Shown: one piece after another, positions 24,801-38,264 of the stretch
Position numbering within the stretch: position 1 is the stretch's first letter
Layout of the letters: each line of letters starts with the position of its first letter
NCBI GenBank assembly: GCA_036583965.1
Contig: JAZBQD010000027.1
Location: forward strand, 20,511,001 to 20,575,000
Length of the DNA: 64,000 nucleotides
Direction of reading: 5' to 3'
Source of the DNA: Prunella strophiata
Lineage: Eukaryota; Chordata; Aves; Passeriformes; Prunellidae
Made by a program: the position numbers and the translations under genes
Notes under the pieces: model-generated
Told to the model about the DNA's origin: nothing
What the model saw: only the letters and a program-made list of their open reading frames with translations
Databases searched by the model: none

Positions 24801-27800
24801 TGTAATTTCCATGGCAAAGCTGTTCCTACCTTTAATTACCTCTCAATCCTCTTTGGATATTTTCATGTGGCTGTCATAAAACAGTCAATAAAAATAGCAT
24901 AAACTGTTGTTACTGGTTATGTGCACTGACCAACAAATAGAGCTTTTTCTGCATCACACAGTCATCTCAAATGAATGTTTCTGTATGACTGCTGCTTTAG
25001 CTAACATAGGCAGTAACCTCAGTTGTATTGTGTGCTTCTTAATTAATATTATACCATGAAAATTAACATTTATTTAAGAGATCTCTTCCATAAACTATCA
25101 AAAATCTTGAAAATGAAGAGTTCTTTGCCAAGATGAGTTTAGAACAAAACATATCTCTGCTTTCAGCTAAATTCTAAGTCACAAATAATGCCAAGCCAAG
25201 AGAGTGATTTTTTTTTTTTTTCCCAAGAAGACCATTTGTAATTCTTTTAAATAATAAAATGGGGGAACTGGTTCCATAAGAAAAGTGTCAAAAGTGATTC
25301 TAGTCCTAGAAGTCAGAAGCTTACCATACTTGACTTGTGATTCAAAATTCTTTCCAGACAAGAAAATGTTGATTACTTACAGGCTGTTCTAATTTGCAGT
25401 TCTAGTTTCAAAAACCAGTTCATAACTGATGTTTGAAAAACTGAAACATCATTCACACCAAAACAATCCCTTTTTACTGGACATTTTGTATCAAACTATT
25501 TCCAAAGGAAAAAAATAATATTGAAGTGAATTAATTTGTTGTAAATAGCAGTTTCTTTTTCTTATTTTCCTTTAAGTAAAAAGTATGCATTTGGGAATGA
25601 CAGCTGGGTTTTTGGGGGGTTTTATTTTACTTATCAACTTCAAGGACTTAATTTTTAAATTTTTGTGTGACACCAAAAACATTTGGGTTTTTATTTTCTC
25701 TCTGCTTCTCTCTGTCATTCAGACAAAGAATTAACATTGGCATAAGAATATATTATGACTATTTAAATACTGGAACCATGTAGGTAGTAAGATTAAATAG
25801 AAATATTGTTAAAAATAATGCAGTCCATCAAAGAAAATTCTGCAACATCAGATCGACAGTTCACAAATATGTAAACTCTACTGAAAATAATAATATTTTT
25901 AACTTCAAAACACCTTTTTTATATACACTTTTGAACAATAAGGCAGTTACTAATATAAAATATGCTTTCAGAATTAAGGTTTGGTGGTTAAATGTCCATC
26001 ATTTAAGTTAAAATGAAAGTCTATGAAGATCTCTGAGGTCCTGGTACAACCTCAGGTCTCTCATCTATCTTTATACCTTAGTCATATAACAGAGTACTGA
26101 TCACATTAGGTGTCTTCTTTGGGGAAATTCTAAGTAATCACATAAACAGTGACACCATTACTATGTAGGCACACAAAACAGGCAGAAAAATGGGGGGATT
26201 TTAATGTTGCAGCTTTTGTTTTGCCATTTCAAAGCTGTGAAGTACTTGACTGCATGCTTCCAATAGTGTTTATACTAACTGCATAGATTAAAATGTTCTC
26301 ATCCCTGGATCTTTATCTTATATTACTTCCCTGTGCTGAATAGCACAGATGGTACCTGATGCCTCATCCTCAATGCTTTTTTTTTTTTTTTTCCTGAGGG
26401 TGTTTAATAAAGCTAAAATTCCTGGCTTGTTCTAGTTTCCACTGAAGAAAATGGGAACACTCATTTTGGATTAAGTGATACAAAAATCCAACCAAAAATT
26501 AGAAAGCACATTTCTATGTTTTCTGACATATGATCCAGCAAATAATTACATTTCAATTGTTCTCTATTACACCTTATTTATTTATTTTTCCTGCACTGTT
26601 ACAGGAAAGGGAAAAAATCCATCATAGGAAATTTAGAGAACTCCTCTCATCTGCATCTTGTAAAGTCATTTTTGTTTTCTTTTTCTAAATGTATGTAGTC
26701 CCCATACCTAATGCATGTTTCCAATTATTATAATCAGGTAACTGTAATTCAAATGATACAGAACTCCTATAGTCAGCTGTCCAAAGGCAAAAAAAAAAAA
26801 AAACCAACTGACCCAGTCTGAACTAATAAACAATAGTAAATAAAGTAAAAATTGCCCCAGTCTAAATAACAATAACATCTTAATTCTACCTTTTCTGAGT
26901 TTTTTTCTTTCCTTAAGCAGTGTTTTGACATTCAAAATTTCCTTCATATTGTCATGGACTAAATCTATATTGTAAAAATATAACAAAAATTATATTAGCA
27001 TATGAATAGTACAATTATCTACATTCAAAAAAATCAAGTATGATTCACTATCTCCAAGACCTGAAAATAGATCAATATCTATCATGGTAATAATAATTAT
27101 AATTTCTATTTCAATACATAATGTTTTTCCCTGTCAGGCCCAGACCAAAGTCAACGCAAATCGTTGCTGAATCACTGGATAATTAAATATAGTAAACATA
27201 TTTCATTTGGTTTTATGTCCTGGAATTTTATTCTACTGCCATATGGTTTTTGCTTTCTGCATAAATGACAGATGATAAAATGTGGACCTATCTCTAGTCT
27301 ATTGCAGAGAATTAGTTTGCCAAACTCTTTATTACTAATTTTTAGGTAGAGTTAACATGCAATTAGTGCAGATTTGAGGAAGGAGATCAGGTTTCTGGGT
27401 TATAAGAATAGCACCATGATTTATGTTCAATGCACCATTTTAGCAATTAATTCCTTGACCAAAGCCCAAAATTACTGTTGCATTAAATTCTTTCGATGCC
27501 TCAAAGAGAAAAGCAAGTTACAAGCATCCAGCACACGTGTCAAATCTGTAAATTTCATGAGACAATAGGCATATAAAATTACCAAAAACCCATAATTTAA
27601 CAACCATAGCTGATGAAGAGTTAAACAGATTGATTATCCCAGGCAAGATCCAGATCTATTTTGTGAACACTGCAACAAAGCATGTGCATGTGTGAAACTG
27701 ATACAGTGCAGCGCTTGCCAAAAATACTTCCCAGAATTCTGATTCTGTATTAAGGTTGCACGTCATAGCTAAATTTAAAGTGCATTTTGCCCACTACAGG

Positions 27801-27830
27801 CTACATGTGAAGGAAGGGTGAGAAATCAGC
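21830..27830. other. AT-rich noncoding stretch with scattered A/T runs
   Basis: The stretch contains A or T homopolymers at 22335-22349, 25208-25221, 26377-26392 and 26789-26803, each 14 to 16 bases. No gene, RNA or repeat family is recognised, and open frames do not exceed about 92 codons. Confidence 0.55.
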
Positions 27831-27831
27831 T

Positions 27832-28503
27832 GTGCAGTCCCTTCCACTTAATTGGAAGCAATTGTTCCTTTACCATGTGCTTCAAGCTGCAGTGCTGACA
27901 TTTTCACCTTTGAACAGGCCAGAAGCTGCACAGGCTGAGCCAGGATTTCTCCATTGTGTCCATTTGGGATCAATGGCAAGAAGCAGGATCTTCATCTTTC
28001 CCCAACAAGGCACCTGCACAGAAGCCCCAGCCAGGACAGGTGTGGGAGTGGGAACATCTGACCATGGGCTTCTCCTCACTTGCTCCAGAAGGATGGAAGG
28101 AGTGAGCTGTGCTTCCCCAGAGACACCTGACAGTGCTGCAAGGCTTTGCAAGGCACAGCTACACACAAAGTGCTTCCAGAAACCCCACCACAGCACCCAC
28201 CCAGCTGCACAGTCCTTTTCCTCTTCTCCCCTGCAGGCCAAATCCTGTAGGGAAATGTCCCATCTGCAACATGTGAGTTGGCTAAAAATGTGTTTAAATG
28301 CTTTCCTGTTCCTGAGGGAAAGAGCACTCTTAAGAATATTGCCAAGGAAACTGGAGCCATTTTCATGCAAAAGGCAGACTGCCTGGAAAGGCAGAAAGCA
28401 GCACAACAAAAAAAGCCCTTTGTGTTGTATTTGCCACCCCTGTGGTACCAACAGGCTAAGTACTTACAACATCCAAGAGCAGGAGAACAAAGTTTTAAAT
28501 TGA
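27832..28503 (+). other. Longest open frame in the window, probably fortuitous
   Basis: A plus-strand frame is open for 223 codons. Its first ATG is at 27973, giving 176 codons to the stop at 28503. The minus strand is simultaneously open for 189 codons at 27882-28451, which points to a stop-poor GC-richer composition rather than selection. The predicted peptide is rich in Cys, His, Ser and Pro, with no signal peptide, membrane segment or recognisable domain. No CpG island or convincing splice pattern accompanies it. An unrecognised exon cannot be excluded, but I do not call a gene. Confidence 0.2.
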
Positions 28504-30839
28504 ATCAATTTTAAGGTTAAGTGAAAAGTAATATGATTTTCAAATATATATATTGTTCTATCTAGCAGAGGGACACCACTTCTTGACTGAAATAAGGAAA
28601 GGCTGTCACTTTCCACACTAACATTCAATATAAGGTTTAAAATTAGATCCTATTTAATATAAGCAAGGAAGATATTTCCAATGCAGTCTGCTATCAAAAC
28701 TTGTCTGTCTGTAGCTCTTTGAGAGTGCAGATTATGCATTAGCTTCTCAATATTAGAATGTGAGTGGACCAAAACAGTGAGATGATCCTTGTGTGCCTTA
28801 ACCCCAAGTTTGCAGAGGTTATAGACAAGTTCACTGCAGGTACAGCATATTTCCTTGCTCTTAACAAGAATTTCTGGGAGAAACATTTTAGGTTATCAGT
28901 CTATTTGCATTACTTATACATTAGAAAATTAATAGATTTGGTATCTATTTGTAACCCCACTGCTGGGTTTTTCTTAATCTGGTTCTGTTTGGTTGGCTGG
29001 TTTAGATTTCTTGGGTATTTTTGGGTTTTTCAAACCTTGTAAGCACCATTTTTACATGCCAGAAATATTACTTTAAAATAGTAGTTTCATTGAATGACAC
29101 TGAAAAGTGTGCCACCATTACAGAATTTACTGAAGAAAAACACAGATTGCTTCTTCTGTGTCTTAGTCGGTCACTTTCACAGACATTAATATAAAATTAA
29201 ATGGAAAAAAAGCATGCAGCACAAAAAAATAACTTCTCCTGGTATTCTATACTCATCATTAATATTGAAGACCCATATTAAAGGAACTCCAGAAACAATT
29301 CTGGAGGCTCTTTAGGTATAGATATGTTTCATTGTGTTTTGCTGGATTCAAAGATGCTCTCAGGGCTTTATCCTGCTCCCAGCTGAGCTGATGTAATGAT
29401 TCCCACCTGTGAATGCTGATATCAGGCTTAATATCAGTAGAATTCATACAACATCACAGAGCAATAGTTTGTACTGGCTACAATTTCACAAAATGTTAAA
29501 GAATCTCAGTTACCCTGGTTTTACAGGCAAAAATAAAAGAGCGCTTTGCCTTGGAAAGAGAACAAAACCCAAGAATTTAATGTGGCTTCAAACTATGATA
29601 GCAGCTCTGGAGTTGCAATTTTTTTTCATTATTGGACATGGAATGTACTTTCCAATTAATTCCCCAAGAACACATTTGGAACAGGAACAGACTGTGTAGT
29701 CAGTGCTTTACTCTCTGCAAGCCTGGAACTATAAGGTAGGCTGTTACTGTTTCCTACTGAGTTGTTGCAGAAACATTTCCTTTAAATTCAAGCTCTGTGT
29801 TAATTTGTGATGGAAAATAACAGGATTATTAGGGGCTATTAACAGTTTATTTTGACTTTTAACTAGGATAAATCTCAATTATGTGAAACAAAATCAACAT
29901 TTCCTGAAATGCTGTCATTTACCCTAACAAGTCCAATCTTGCATTGGAACTAAGAAAGAATTTTTTATTTTTATCTATGTTTGGGTTTTTGCTTTTTTAT
30001 TTTTAATTTTACTGTAATGAAGCAGTAGCTATCAGATTAAAAAACCAAAATGCTACCAAAATTCAGTGCCCTGTATATTCTTTGGAAGCAGAGAACCATG
30101 TGAGTGAAGTGTGTAGACCTTGGTACTTCTCAGTAGCCACATCAGTCCTGTTTCCCTGGAGCTATTTTCATAATGGACTTCTTATTGTCTGCAAATTATT
30201 TATTTTCCCTTCTTATTGTAAAAATATCATTATTCATAGACAGTTCCTTCACCTCCACTCAGGCAAATACATGACCCTCAGTGTTAATGTGACCACTGCA
30301 GCCACAAGGCCACATGTAATTGCAAATACTTTGGGGCTTTCTAGGTGGTTCATTTTTTATTATTTTCACACTAGGTCTTTGCAAAAAATAAATGATGGTC
30401 ACCTGAGAATAGTCATGCCTGCTCTGTGTGGGCACTACCAGACATTCAGGAGATTTGCCCCTTGATAACTGATTCTTGTTTGCATTTTAAATCAGATATT
30501 GCAGACTACAAAGAAAAGACACTTTAAAGAAAAATTAAGACAGGACACGTTATAAATTCTGTCTCCAGACTTGATTTGAATCAATGCCCTAACCTTTTTA
30601 ATAACCTTCTAACTCATCAATATTGCCCAATGGGGCAAATTATTTTCTCATCTCTGGTTTTCTGTTGAACATAAAAACATATTTTAACTTAGTTGAGGCT
30701 CTTACTTGCAAATTACATATCACTATTCTGCATGCAACACCTTTCTTCTGGAATCCTTTTGCTGGATTCTTCTTTAATGTTCCTTTCATCAAAGTGCATC
30801 AACATTGATGTTTCAGGTCAGACCAATACTGTGTTTCTG

Positions 30840-30935
30840 AGGTGATTTTCTTTTCTTTTCTTTGTTGTTGGTTTTTATTCGGGTTTTTGTGAGGGGGGAG
30901 GGTTATGTTTTGGGGTTTTTTTGTTTTGTGTATCA
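30840..30935. repeat. T/G-rich low-complexity segment
   Basis: Runs of T and G alternate (TTTTCTTTTC, GGTTTTTATTCGGG, GGGGGGAGGG, TTTTGGGG). The G runs do not form four well-spaced blocks, so a canonical quadruplex is not supported. Confidence 0.7.
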
Positions 30936-31503
30936 ACATTGTTTAAAGTCCTTGGGTTTAGCCTCACAGCTTTTCCCAGTTGGATTAAGGTTAGAATGGA
31001 CTTCATGGAGTTTTAGGTCTACAAGGCATGGAAGTGAAATTTCAGAAAAGGTCCAATACACAAATCAAGGTAAGTAATTCATCTAAGCAAATATCTCAGT
31101 TCTAGAATACTTTCCTTAAAAAATTCTTTAACCTCAATTTTTACCTTGCTGTATGGGGCAATTGCTCCAAAGACAGAGCCTTTGTTTCACCAGCCCCCAG
31201 CTAACAGATGGCAAATAGCCATGCCATTGAGACTGAGGCAGTAATAAGCTGTAAAACTCTCCATCAGCATGGAGCTTATCTCCTGACTGGCTCTATGCAC
31301 AGCACTCTCCTCAATTTGCACTGCTCCATGGCCACTCCAAGTGCAGAGGCCCTTGGCAGGGATGAACAACCTTGTATTGTGCCCTCTCCAAAGCCAGCCT
31401 GATTTTTCATTCCAGCTGTAACTCGTGCTGATGTCTCCTGTGTTGCTGCTGGGTTTTCCTGCATCCTAATCAGGTCAAACCCTTATCAAGCAAAATCTCC
31501 TGC

Positions 31504-31514
31504 ATTTGCATATG
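31504..31514 (+). promoter_or_regulatory. Octamer (POU/OCT) consensus site
   Basis: The segment contains the exact octamer ATTTGCAT, extended to ATTTGCATATG. It lies in a moderately GC-balanced stretch together with a (CTG)4 run near 31524-31537 and AGTGCATGTGCA just to the right. Exact octamers also occur by chance about once per 65 kb per strand in random sequence, so function is only a suggestion. Confidence 0.3.
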
Positions 31515-32546
31515 ATAGAGCCATGCTGCTGCTGCTGGTAATCAGCAAAGTGCATGTGCAGCTTCTTAATACAGATTCAAGCTTATGCCATCACTCCTTC
31601 AAGGTGAAAAATCTGCTTCTGATTCTGCTCCTCATTCATTGCTCTTTAGGTCTCATTTTGATCAAGATCAAAATTTCATGATCTTTATGAGGAAGGAGAG
31701 TTAAGATATTTACCAATTCATGATTATAGAAGAATGCATATGAAAATATGCTGACACATAAATGAGTTTCACCCTACAAATATTTCAGAAACTGTATCCT
31801 CAGCTAAATGGTTCCCAATCATATGAGTCCCTTTAAATTATCCCTCTTTATACATCTACAACTGTACAGACCTGATAGTGGTCTACACATATGCAATTAT
31901 CAATGACAATTAAGAGAAAATAAAATCCTCTAGGTTGCAGTTTAAAGCCTACTATAAATTCTTAAAAACATTTTAAGAAGCTTACATCAGAAAAAATATT
32001 GTTAGTTGTGTAGATTGATATTCTAGGAAAAATGAAGATAAATAATGTGGAAAAATGGGGAGCACCACAGGAAGAGTTAGAGAATTCTCATTACTTGTTG
32101 AGAATCTTTTACTTTTCAATCTCAACTTCGAAGATACTGACTTTCAGCAAAGGGGCAGAAATTAGCATATAATCAGTGGTTTTGTACATATACCCACAAT
32201 CATTTAACCTGCTTAGTATTCTTGTCAAGGGAGAGTGACATTCAAAGGAAATGTAAACAAATTACTCTTACTTGGGTAGCACTTGACCCAGAGCCTTTCT
32301 CACACAGCTCCTGCAGAGGTATGGATCTCATCAACTGGGCTCCAAGCAGAGGCTCTGAGACAGGAAGCTGGCAGAAGAGAGTTGTGAAAACAGGAAGGAA
32401 TGTTTGGCACTCTTCTGTATTAAACCAGAGACTGTGAACTTTAAATAAATTTTGTCCCAGGGTACACTTGGAGGGCCTGGGGTAGGCTTTGACAGCAGAA
32501 GAGAAAATCCAGCAGTTTGCTTATATAGGAATAATGCACTGCCCTT

Positions 32547-32572
32547 TTTTTTCTTTTCAAGGAAAGAAAAAA
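32547..32572. repeat. 10-base inverted repeat, 6-base loop
   Basis: TTTTTTCTTT (32547-32556) and AAAGAAAAAA (32563-32572) are exact reverse complements around TCAAGG. The arms are pyrimidine and purine tracts, so the hairpin is AT-dominated. Confidence 0.85.
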
Positions 32573-33006
32573 GCTAGATGCCTTACTATAATGAGGGGAC
32601 AGAGATGCTGGTGAAATAGATCTTTATGGTGTGATTTTTAACTTCTGAGTCCAGCCAGGCTGGAATGTAGGGCAAGAAAGAATAATGTTCCAGGGTCTTA
32701 ATGCAGGAAGTGAAGAGCAGAAATACTTGTGAACACCTTCTCCTCTTCAAAGCAACTGTATTTTTTCAGATTTTCAGTCATAATAACACAGAAATTTTGC
32801 TTCTGTTTTGGTTCCAGGAAAGCTTTTCACTTTCTATGTTAAAATGCATATTTATCAAGCTAATGTTGTTACTTTCATCTGCTGGATCTATCTTCAATTT
32901 AGCATCTTCAAGAGTAGCTGGAAGAGTTTTACTGCTGTCAAATCTCTGATTGAGGCTGCAAGATTAGAAAATCCCATTTAAAAGATTTTTCACACAAATG
33001 TATAGT

Positions 33007-33042
33007 ATTTTTAGAGACATGCTCATTTTTAGAGATATGCTC
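33007..33042 (+). repeat. 18-base tandem duplication
   Basis: There are two adjacent copies of an 18-base unit with one mismatch, ATTTTTAGAGACATGCTC and ATTTTTAGAGATATGCTC. The near-identity suggests a recent local duplication, for example by replication slippage. Confidence 0.95.
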
Positions 33043-35827
33043 ATTTCCAACATTGCAGTGTCTAGAATTTGAGCTACAGTGGAAATAAAATGTTCTTTGG
33101 TCAGATTGTGGGCTTAGCAGAAAGTGCTGAGTCTGCTTTCATCAAGAAATTCTATTCATAAATAACATTATTTTTCAGAGATAACAGTGCCAACAGAGGA
33201 AGCCCGAATCTGACTTACTGAAGCATTCAAGCAGTGTGCAGCAGTGATATAATAATTTAAAAAAAAAAAAACCTTTCAGCTCTCTGGCTAAAATGTTCAC
33301 TGTTTGGACAATACAAACATATTTTAAAACTGGATTGTGTAACGAAGGCATTCTAGGAACAAAATAGAAGGATCTTAAGTTTAGCATTATCACTGTAGTT
33401 ACAATGGCTAATGATAATGCAATCAGTGACAACCCACCTCTACAAGCTATGAGGAATTATCAATACAGTTTATCCATTTTGAATCCAGAGAGGAGAAGCC
33501 AAAGAAAACACACTTTTTTTTCTCTAATGGAAGCAAGGAGCCATGAAAAAGTAATTCAGTGCTAAATGTCTTAGTTAATCACTTATTATGTGGTTCCTTT
33601 CACAGAAACACTGGAGTAAAACTAATTATAGTGAAATTTAAAGCATTACATTTTGGTAAATATTTGTCGAAGATCATTGAAACTATAATTATTTGTTGGT
33701 ATCAGAATAGCCTTTACAAACTCCCAAGTTCCATTTAAACCAATCATATTCATAGAGGATATTCCCTCTGCACAGAAACTTGTAACCTAGAAAATGAAAC
33801 AAAACAAGAGGCAGACACCATAATTGTGGTTTGGTAACATGGAAATGGGAACATAAAGAGGGAAATTGGAACACAGGAAATTACCTGCTATTGGTTGGAG
33901 GAGGAGTCAATAGCAAATCCAGCAAATAAATCCAAGTTCTTCCTTTGCATTACTGAGAACCCATCCTCCCCACACAAATCTCTTGCCATCAGCATTTGTT
34001 TCAGTTAGTTTGATGGAAAAATGAATTGTCAGGTTTTCCTTTTCAGTTGATCATTCTATCCTTTGCCATTATTACCTAACAATAAATCTGGTTTATTGCA
34101 AATTCTTAATTTTAAAGAATTCTCATATATATTTATTTTTGATAAGGCATTCTGAATAAACATATCAAACTACAGGTAAATCACTCATATTTTTACAAAA
34201 CTTTTTTCTATTCTTTTTCCTCAAAATCTTCTTGAGATCATAACCTATATTATTACAAATTGTTTACAAGTGAAATACTGAAATCCTGGAAACTTTTTTC
34301 CAGAGCAGCCTATTTTGTTCCTTTCATCTTCCCTCCCCCACTCAAAACTGAACACATCTTTGCTCAAATTCTAAAGTAATATAATATTTTAGAAAGTCAA
34401 AAAATATCCAAAATTCAGCAGGTCTCTGTGCAGGTATTTCATCCTTCTTCTTCCTAGAATTACAACATTGCTTCTTAAAGATGCTTCCATTGTAACTACT
34501 TAGAAGCTTTTAGTATAAATCCTTTTGATGATTTTTCTAGAGGGTAATGTCAGATCTTTTACATTTTAAATCAATATTTGTTAAATCTGAATAAAGTTAA
34601 TTCTACCCACAGCAATATCTTCCCACTTATTTGTTCCAATGATAAAATGCAACAGATCAAAGACAATTTTTAAATATGACTGAAAAAATATCTCCCTTTT
34701 TCTTGTCTACTCAATTATCTGTGAAACTGTCAACTGAATTAGAGCATATTCTTAGACAAGTTTTCAGGTTTACCAAGGGATGTAAACACAAGTAATTTTT
34801 ACAACTTAAATAAAACCAGGAAGGGATTCCATTTCTGCACTTCCTTTTTAGTGAATTATTCTGGTAATACAAACTGATTTGTTTACAATCTTAAAAAACA
34901 AATAAACAAAGAAAAATCAAACCTCTGCACCTCCCCTGAGCCTAGAGACATCTTTTTTCCACCTTCAATACTCAGTTTGGTTTTTGCAGTAGTCTGAGAA
35001 CAAGCTGCTGCCCTCAGGTCTATTTCTTCTGGGAGAGAAAAGTTACTTAAGGTGTAGCAAGAGTCAATCATTTTTCTGTAAATACTACTGTGAGCTGCTT
35101 CCATGGCTCTAAAGGGACTGAAGGAAATGACACCATGGCATCAAACATTCTGCACCACTGTCCTGTAACATTCAACTACAGGGACTCATCAACCCCTTAC
35201 AAAATATGTGTGACAGGTCTTTGAAAACCTCCACTGATTGTCAGGGTCCTTTATTTGTATAAAAACAGCCAACCTACCTTTAGCAGTCATTCAGCAATTA
35301 GACCTTCAATTCTTTCTCACTGAAGAATGGATAAAACTGTAAAAGTGACTTTGTGCAAACTTTGGGCTTTCTGGAATGCAGGAATAGTAAATAAGAATAG
35401 AAAGCAGATTAGACAGTGCAACTTGAAAGGGGAGGGAAGCAACTCTGTCAAAAACACATATTTATAAGTCTAAAATATACAGTACAACAAACAAACCACT
35501 CCTAACCCACATGCCTTAATTCAGTCCACCCTGTATGTCCTGGCACAGAGACATCTGGCCTAGCTTGAATATGGGAAATAGTAAACTTTACAAATATAAA
35601 ATGAACCTGTTTAACTTTCATTTCAACAAGGTGTTTTATTTCCAACTGTCAGTTTTAGGAGCTGTAAAGTGTAGGATCTCCAAGAGTACTGTAAAACCTG
35701 AATACATTGACACTCATTTTCTGAATGACAGCACTGTAGGCCAGAGACAGTAGGAGAAAGGACAAGAGGAACACTTCCCAAGTTATTCAGAAGAGGAGCC
35801 TGATCAGTCTTGCCGAAATGCTTAAAC

Positions 35828-35856
35828 TTTAAATTAACTTTAAATGTTAATTTAAA
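35828..35856. repeat. 11-base perfect inverted repeat, 7-base loop
   Basis: The arms TTTAAATTAAC (35828-35838) and GTTAATTTAAA (35846-35856) flank TTTAAAT. Each arm contains a homeodomain/HNF1-like GTTAAT half-site, arranged as an inverted pair. Confidence 0.9.
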
Positions 35857-36063
35857 CTTTTGTTACAACAGATATCAAATTGTCCACACAATCCCTGCTA
35901 CACAGCAAAATGTCAAGACCTCTTATAGTTACCAGGGCAGGTACTGATGTGTCCAGAAAATTGCTCACTTATTCCAGAAACAAAACCTCGAAGAGCGGGA
36001 AAATATTTGGCTCAATATACAAAAAATCTATTCAAAAATCTACACTAAGCTGAGAGTAAAAAG

Positions 36064-36082
36064 AAAAAAAAAAAAAAAAAAA
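36064..36082 (+). repeat. Poly(A) run of 19 bases
   Basis: This is a pure A run within an A-rich segment. No polyadenylation hexamer lies upstream. Confidence 0.95.
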
Positions 36083-36439
36083 CAAACCACAAAACACCAA
36101 CATAATTTTAGAGTACATTCACTCCAGCAAGTTAATTGGAATTCTATTGCATGGCTTTAGTATCAAGAAAGCAGAATTTTATCAGTCACGCTGCCATCAG
36201 ATTAACTTGACTGATGTTGCTGAATTTACAGGAATATAAGAGAATGAGTAAGTTAGAAATGGAGCATTCCTACCTTTACTGTACTTAGCAGGTAGTAAAG
36301 AGATGTTAGTAAAATCATAGATGCAGAAAAATTAACATTTGAATCTTAATGTAGCCTTGGCTGTGTGTTTCATAAAGTACCAAGCTCACTACAGGATAAT
36401 CTAACACCATGAGATATTCCACATCTCAAACACAGAATG

Positions 36440-36960
36440 TATGGTCAGTGAACATATTCACCAATAAAAAATTAATTTTACTACATGGTTAATAACATAT
36501 TAGGCAATTAGGTAATGAAATAATTACAGTATTCTTAAACACTATGCTGAAATATGCTTATGAAAGATTGCAGAAATTAATACCGAAATTTCCAACAGCA
36601 CACATATGCAGAATTCTGTGTATTTAACTAGTATTCCTTTATTTCAGAAGTGCCAATAAATTAGAGGAAATTTTGTTTCACATTAATTTCTATGATGAAG
36701 CAGTACATACAAAGCCCATCAATTACAGTGATAGAAGTAATTAGGCTTTCAGTTTCTATGAATTAACAGCATGTCATGTTCTTGGGGATAAGTGGTATGC
36801 ATGATTATCTCTGATTGTTATCTATCCACTTAATTTTTAATGAATGCCATAGGATGCATGCAGATTTTAATTGGCAATAAAAACAGGTAGATTTATTAGT
36901 TGTTTTCAACTTTATTAGTTAAACTTGTGCTATGTTAATGATCCTTATGCTCAGTAATGG
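36440..36960. other. TAAT-motif-rich segment, candidate conserved noncoding element
   Basis: TAATTA-type motifs recur (ATAATTAC near 36520, GTAATTAGG near 36738). There is also TTTTAATTGG near 36865 and the direct repeat TTTATTAGTT at 36892-36901 and 36911-36920. There is no coding potential. Density of homeodomain cores is a weak signature of developmental enhancers, but AT-rich composition alone yields many such cores, and conservation cannot be assessed here. Confidence 0.2.
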
Positions 36961-38264
36961 AGATTTCTCAGTGTGTTACTGAATGCTCTCAGTGTTACAT
37001 ACTTGGACAGGGTGAGGGCTGTGACAGTTAATAAATAGTTAAACTGCTAAATATGGAACAAACCAGCTGCATTCTGACTCTGCATTCCAGTAAATGAGAA
37101 TCCATAATAAAGTCATAAAACGTCCTGTTGTGGAGCATGCTAGTGCTAATAGACTCCCAGGAAAATTGTCAGAGTTTCAATAAGTATTCAGTAGTTCAAA
37201 TGGCCCCTTCTCCCTTTTTATTTTTCCATATAATACAAATATATCATTTTTTTTACTTCTGTAAGAAAGTTTTTTGCCTTGAGCATTATGGAGCATCTGA
37301 GTATAAGAAGTGGAGAGCTTATAAAACTTAGTATATGTTGTACCTCTTATATAATAAATATTACATGCAGCTAATAAGTTTGTATTTTTTTCAGAATTAT
37401 GAGGCTGGGTACAAAAAGATAAGATTGGGTCCGTTTTGTCCCAATAGGCAGACTACTCCACTAATTTTTTTTTTTCTCAAAGCTAAACAACCTTATTTTA
37501 TAGAATCATAAGCCAAGGAAGACAAATTTTAGCAAGAGAGAATCAATAATTTAAAATATCAATATTAATGTTGACCTTCATATACATGAAAACTCTGCTA
37601 TGCATTTCATTATATATTTATTTATATTCATTTATATATTAGAAAAATGTCACAAAGTATTGCTTTCCAAAATACTTGTTTCCTTCTTTTTTTTTTTAAC
37701 TAATAAAAGAGTATTCACCCTCCTCACCAGCACAGACATACACACTGTTATAACCTAGAAATTGCTGTAAAATCATTTAATCAATATGGTGAATCAGTGC
37801 AGCCCCTTTTCACAAGAACTGGTGAATGAGAACTGTGGTCTCATTGAAAATGCACCAGCAATTCAGCTGTGATTGCCACTGGAGAAATGCATTAGAGTAA
37901 TATCATTAGTCATAACATATGCTTAGGGCTTTTTTATTTATTTAAACACATTTAATTAAAGGATATTAAAGAAAGGACAGACGAGCAAGGGTCTACTTCC
38001 AGGGAAAATAATGAGGAAGGTATTAACATAATTTTGTTTTTATTTCTGTACTTGTATACATCAACTGACATTCCTTTAATAGTTTCATGCTCTCTTTCAT
38101 GTTTGCTTTGCCATCTTTCATTTGCAAGCCTTTTGGCACCTAAAACACCCTGAGCAATAAACGACTTTCTAACATTTGTCATGGAAAAAACCATCTTGCA
38201 TTCAAAGGCTGAGGGACCAGAGGCCAGGAGCACATGAAAGTCACACTTCATTCACCATCCATTA

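Larger units (their letters stand above)
28504..38264. other. AT-rich noncoding stretch
   Basis: No coding gene or interspersed repeat family is recognised. The stretch includes T/G-rich low-complexity segments at about 28960-29035 and 30840-30935, an A run at 36064-36082, an AT-rich stretch at 37606-37642, and the motif clusters and small repeats listed separately. Open frames are at most 127 codons and have no recognisable motif. Confidence 0.55.
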
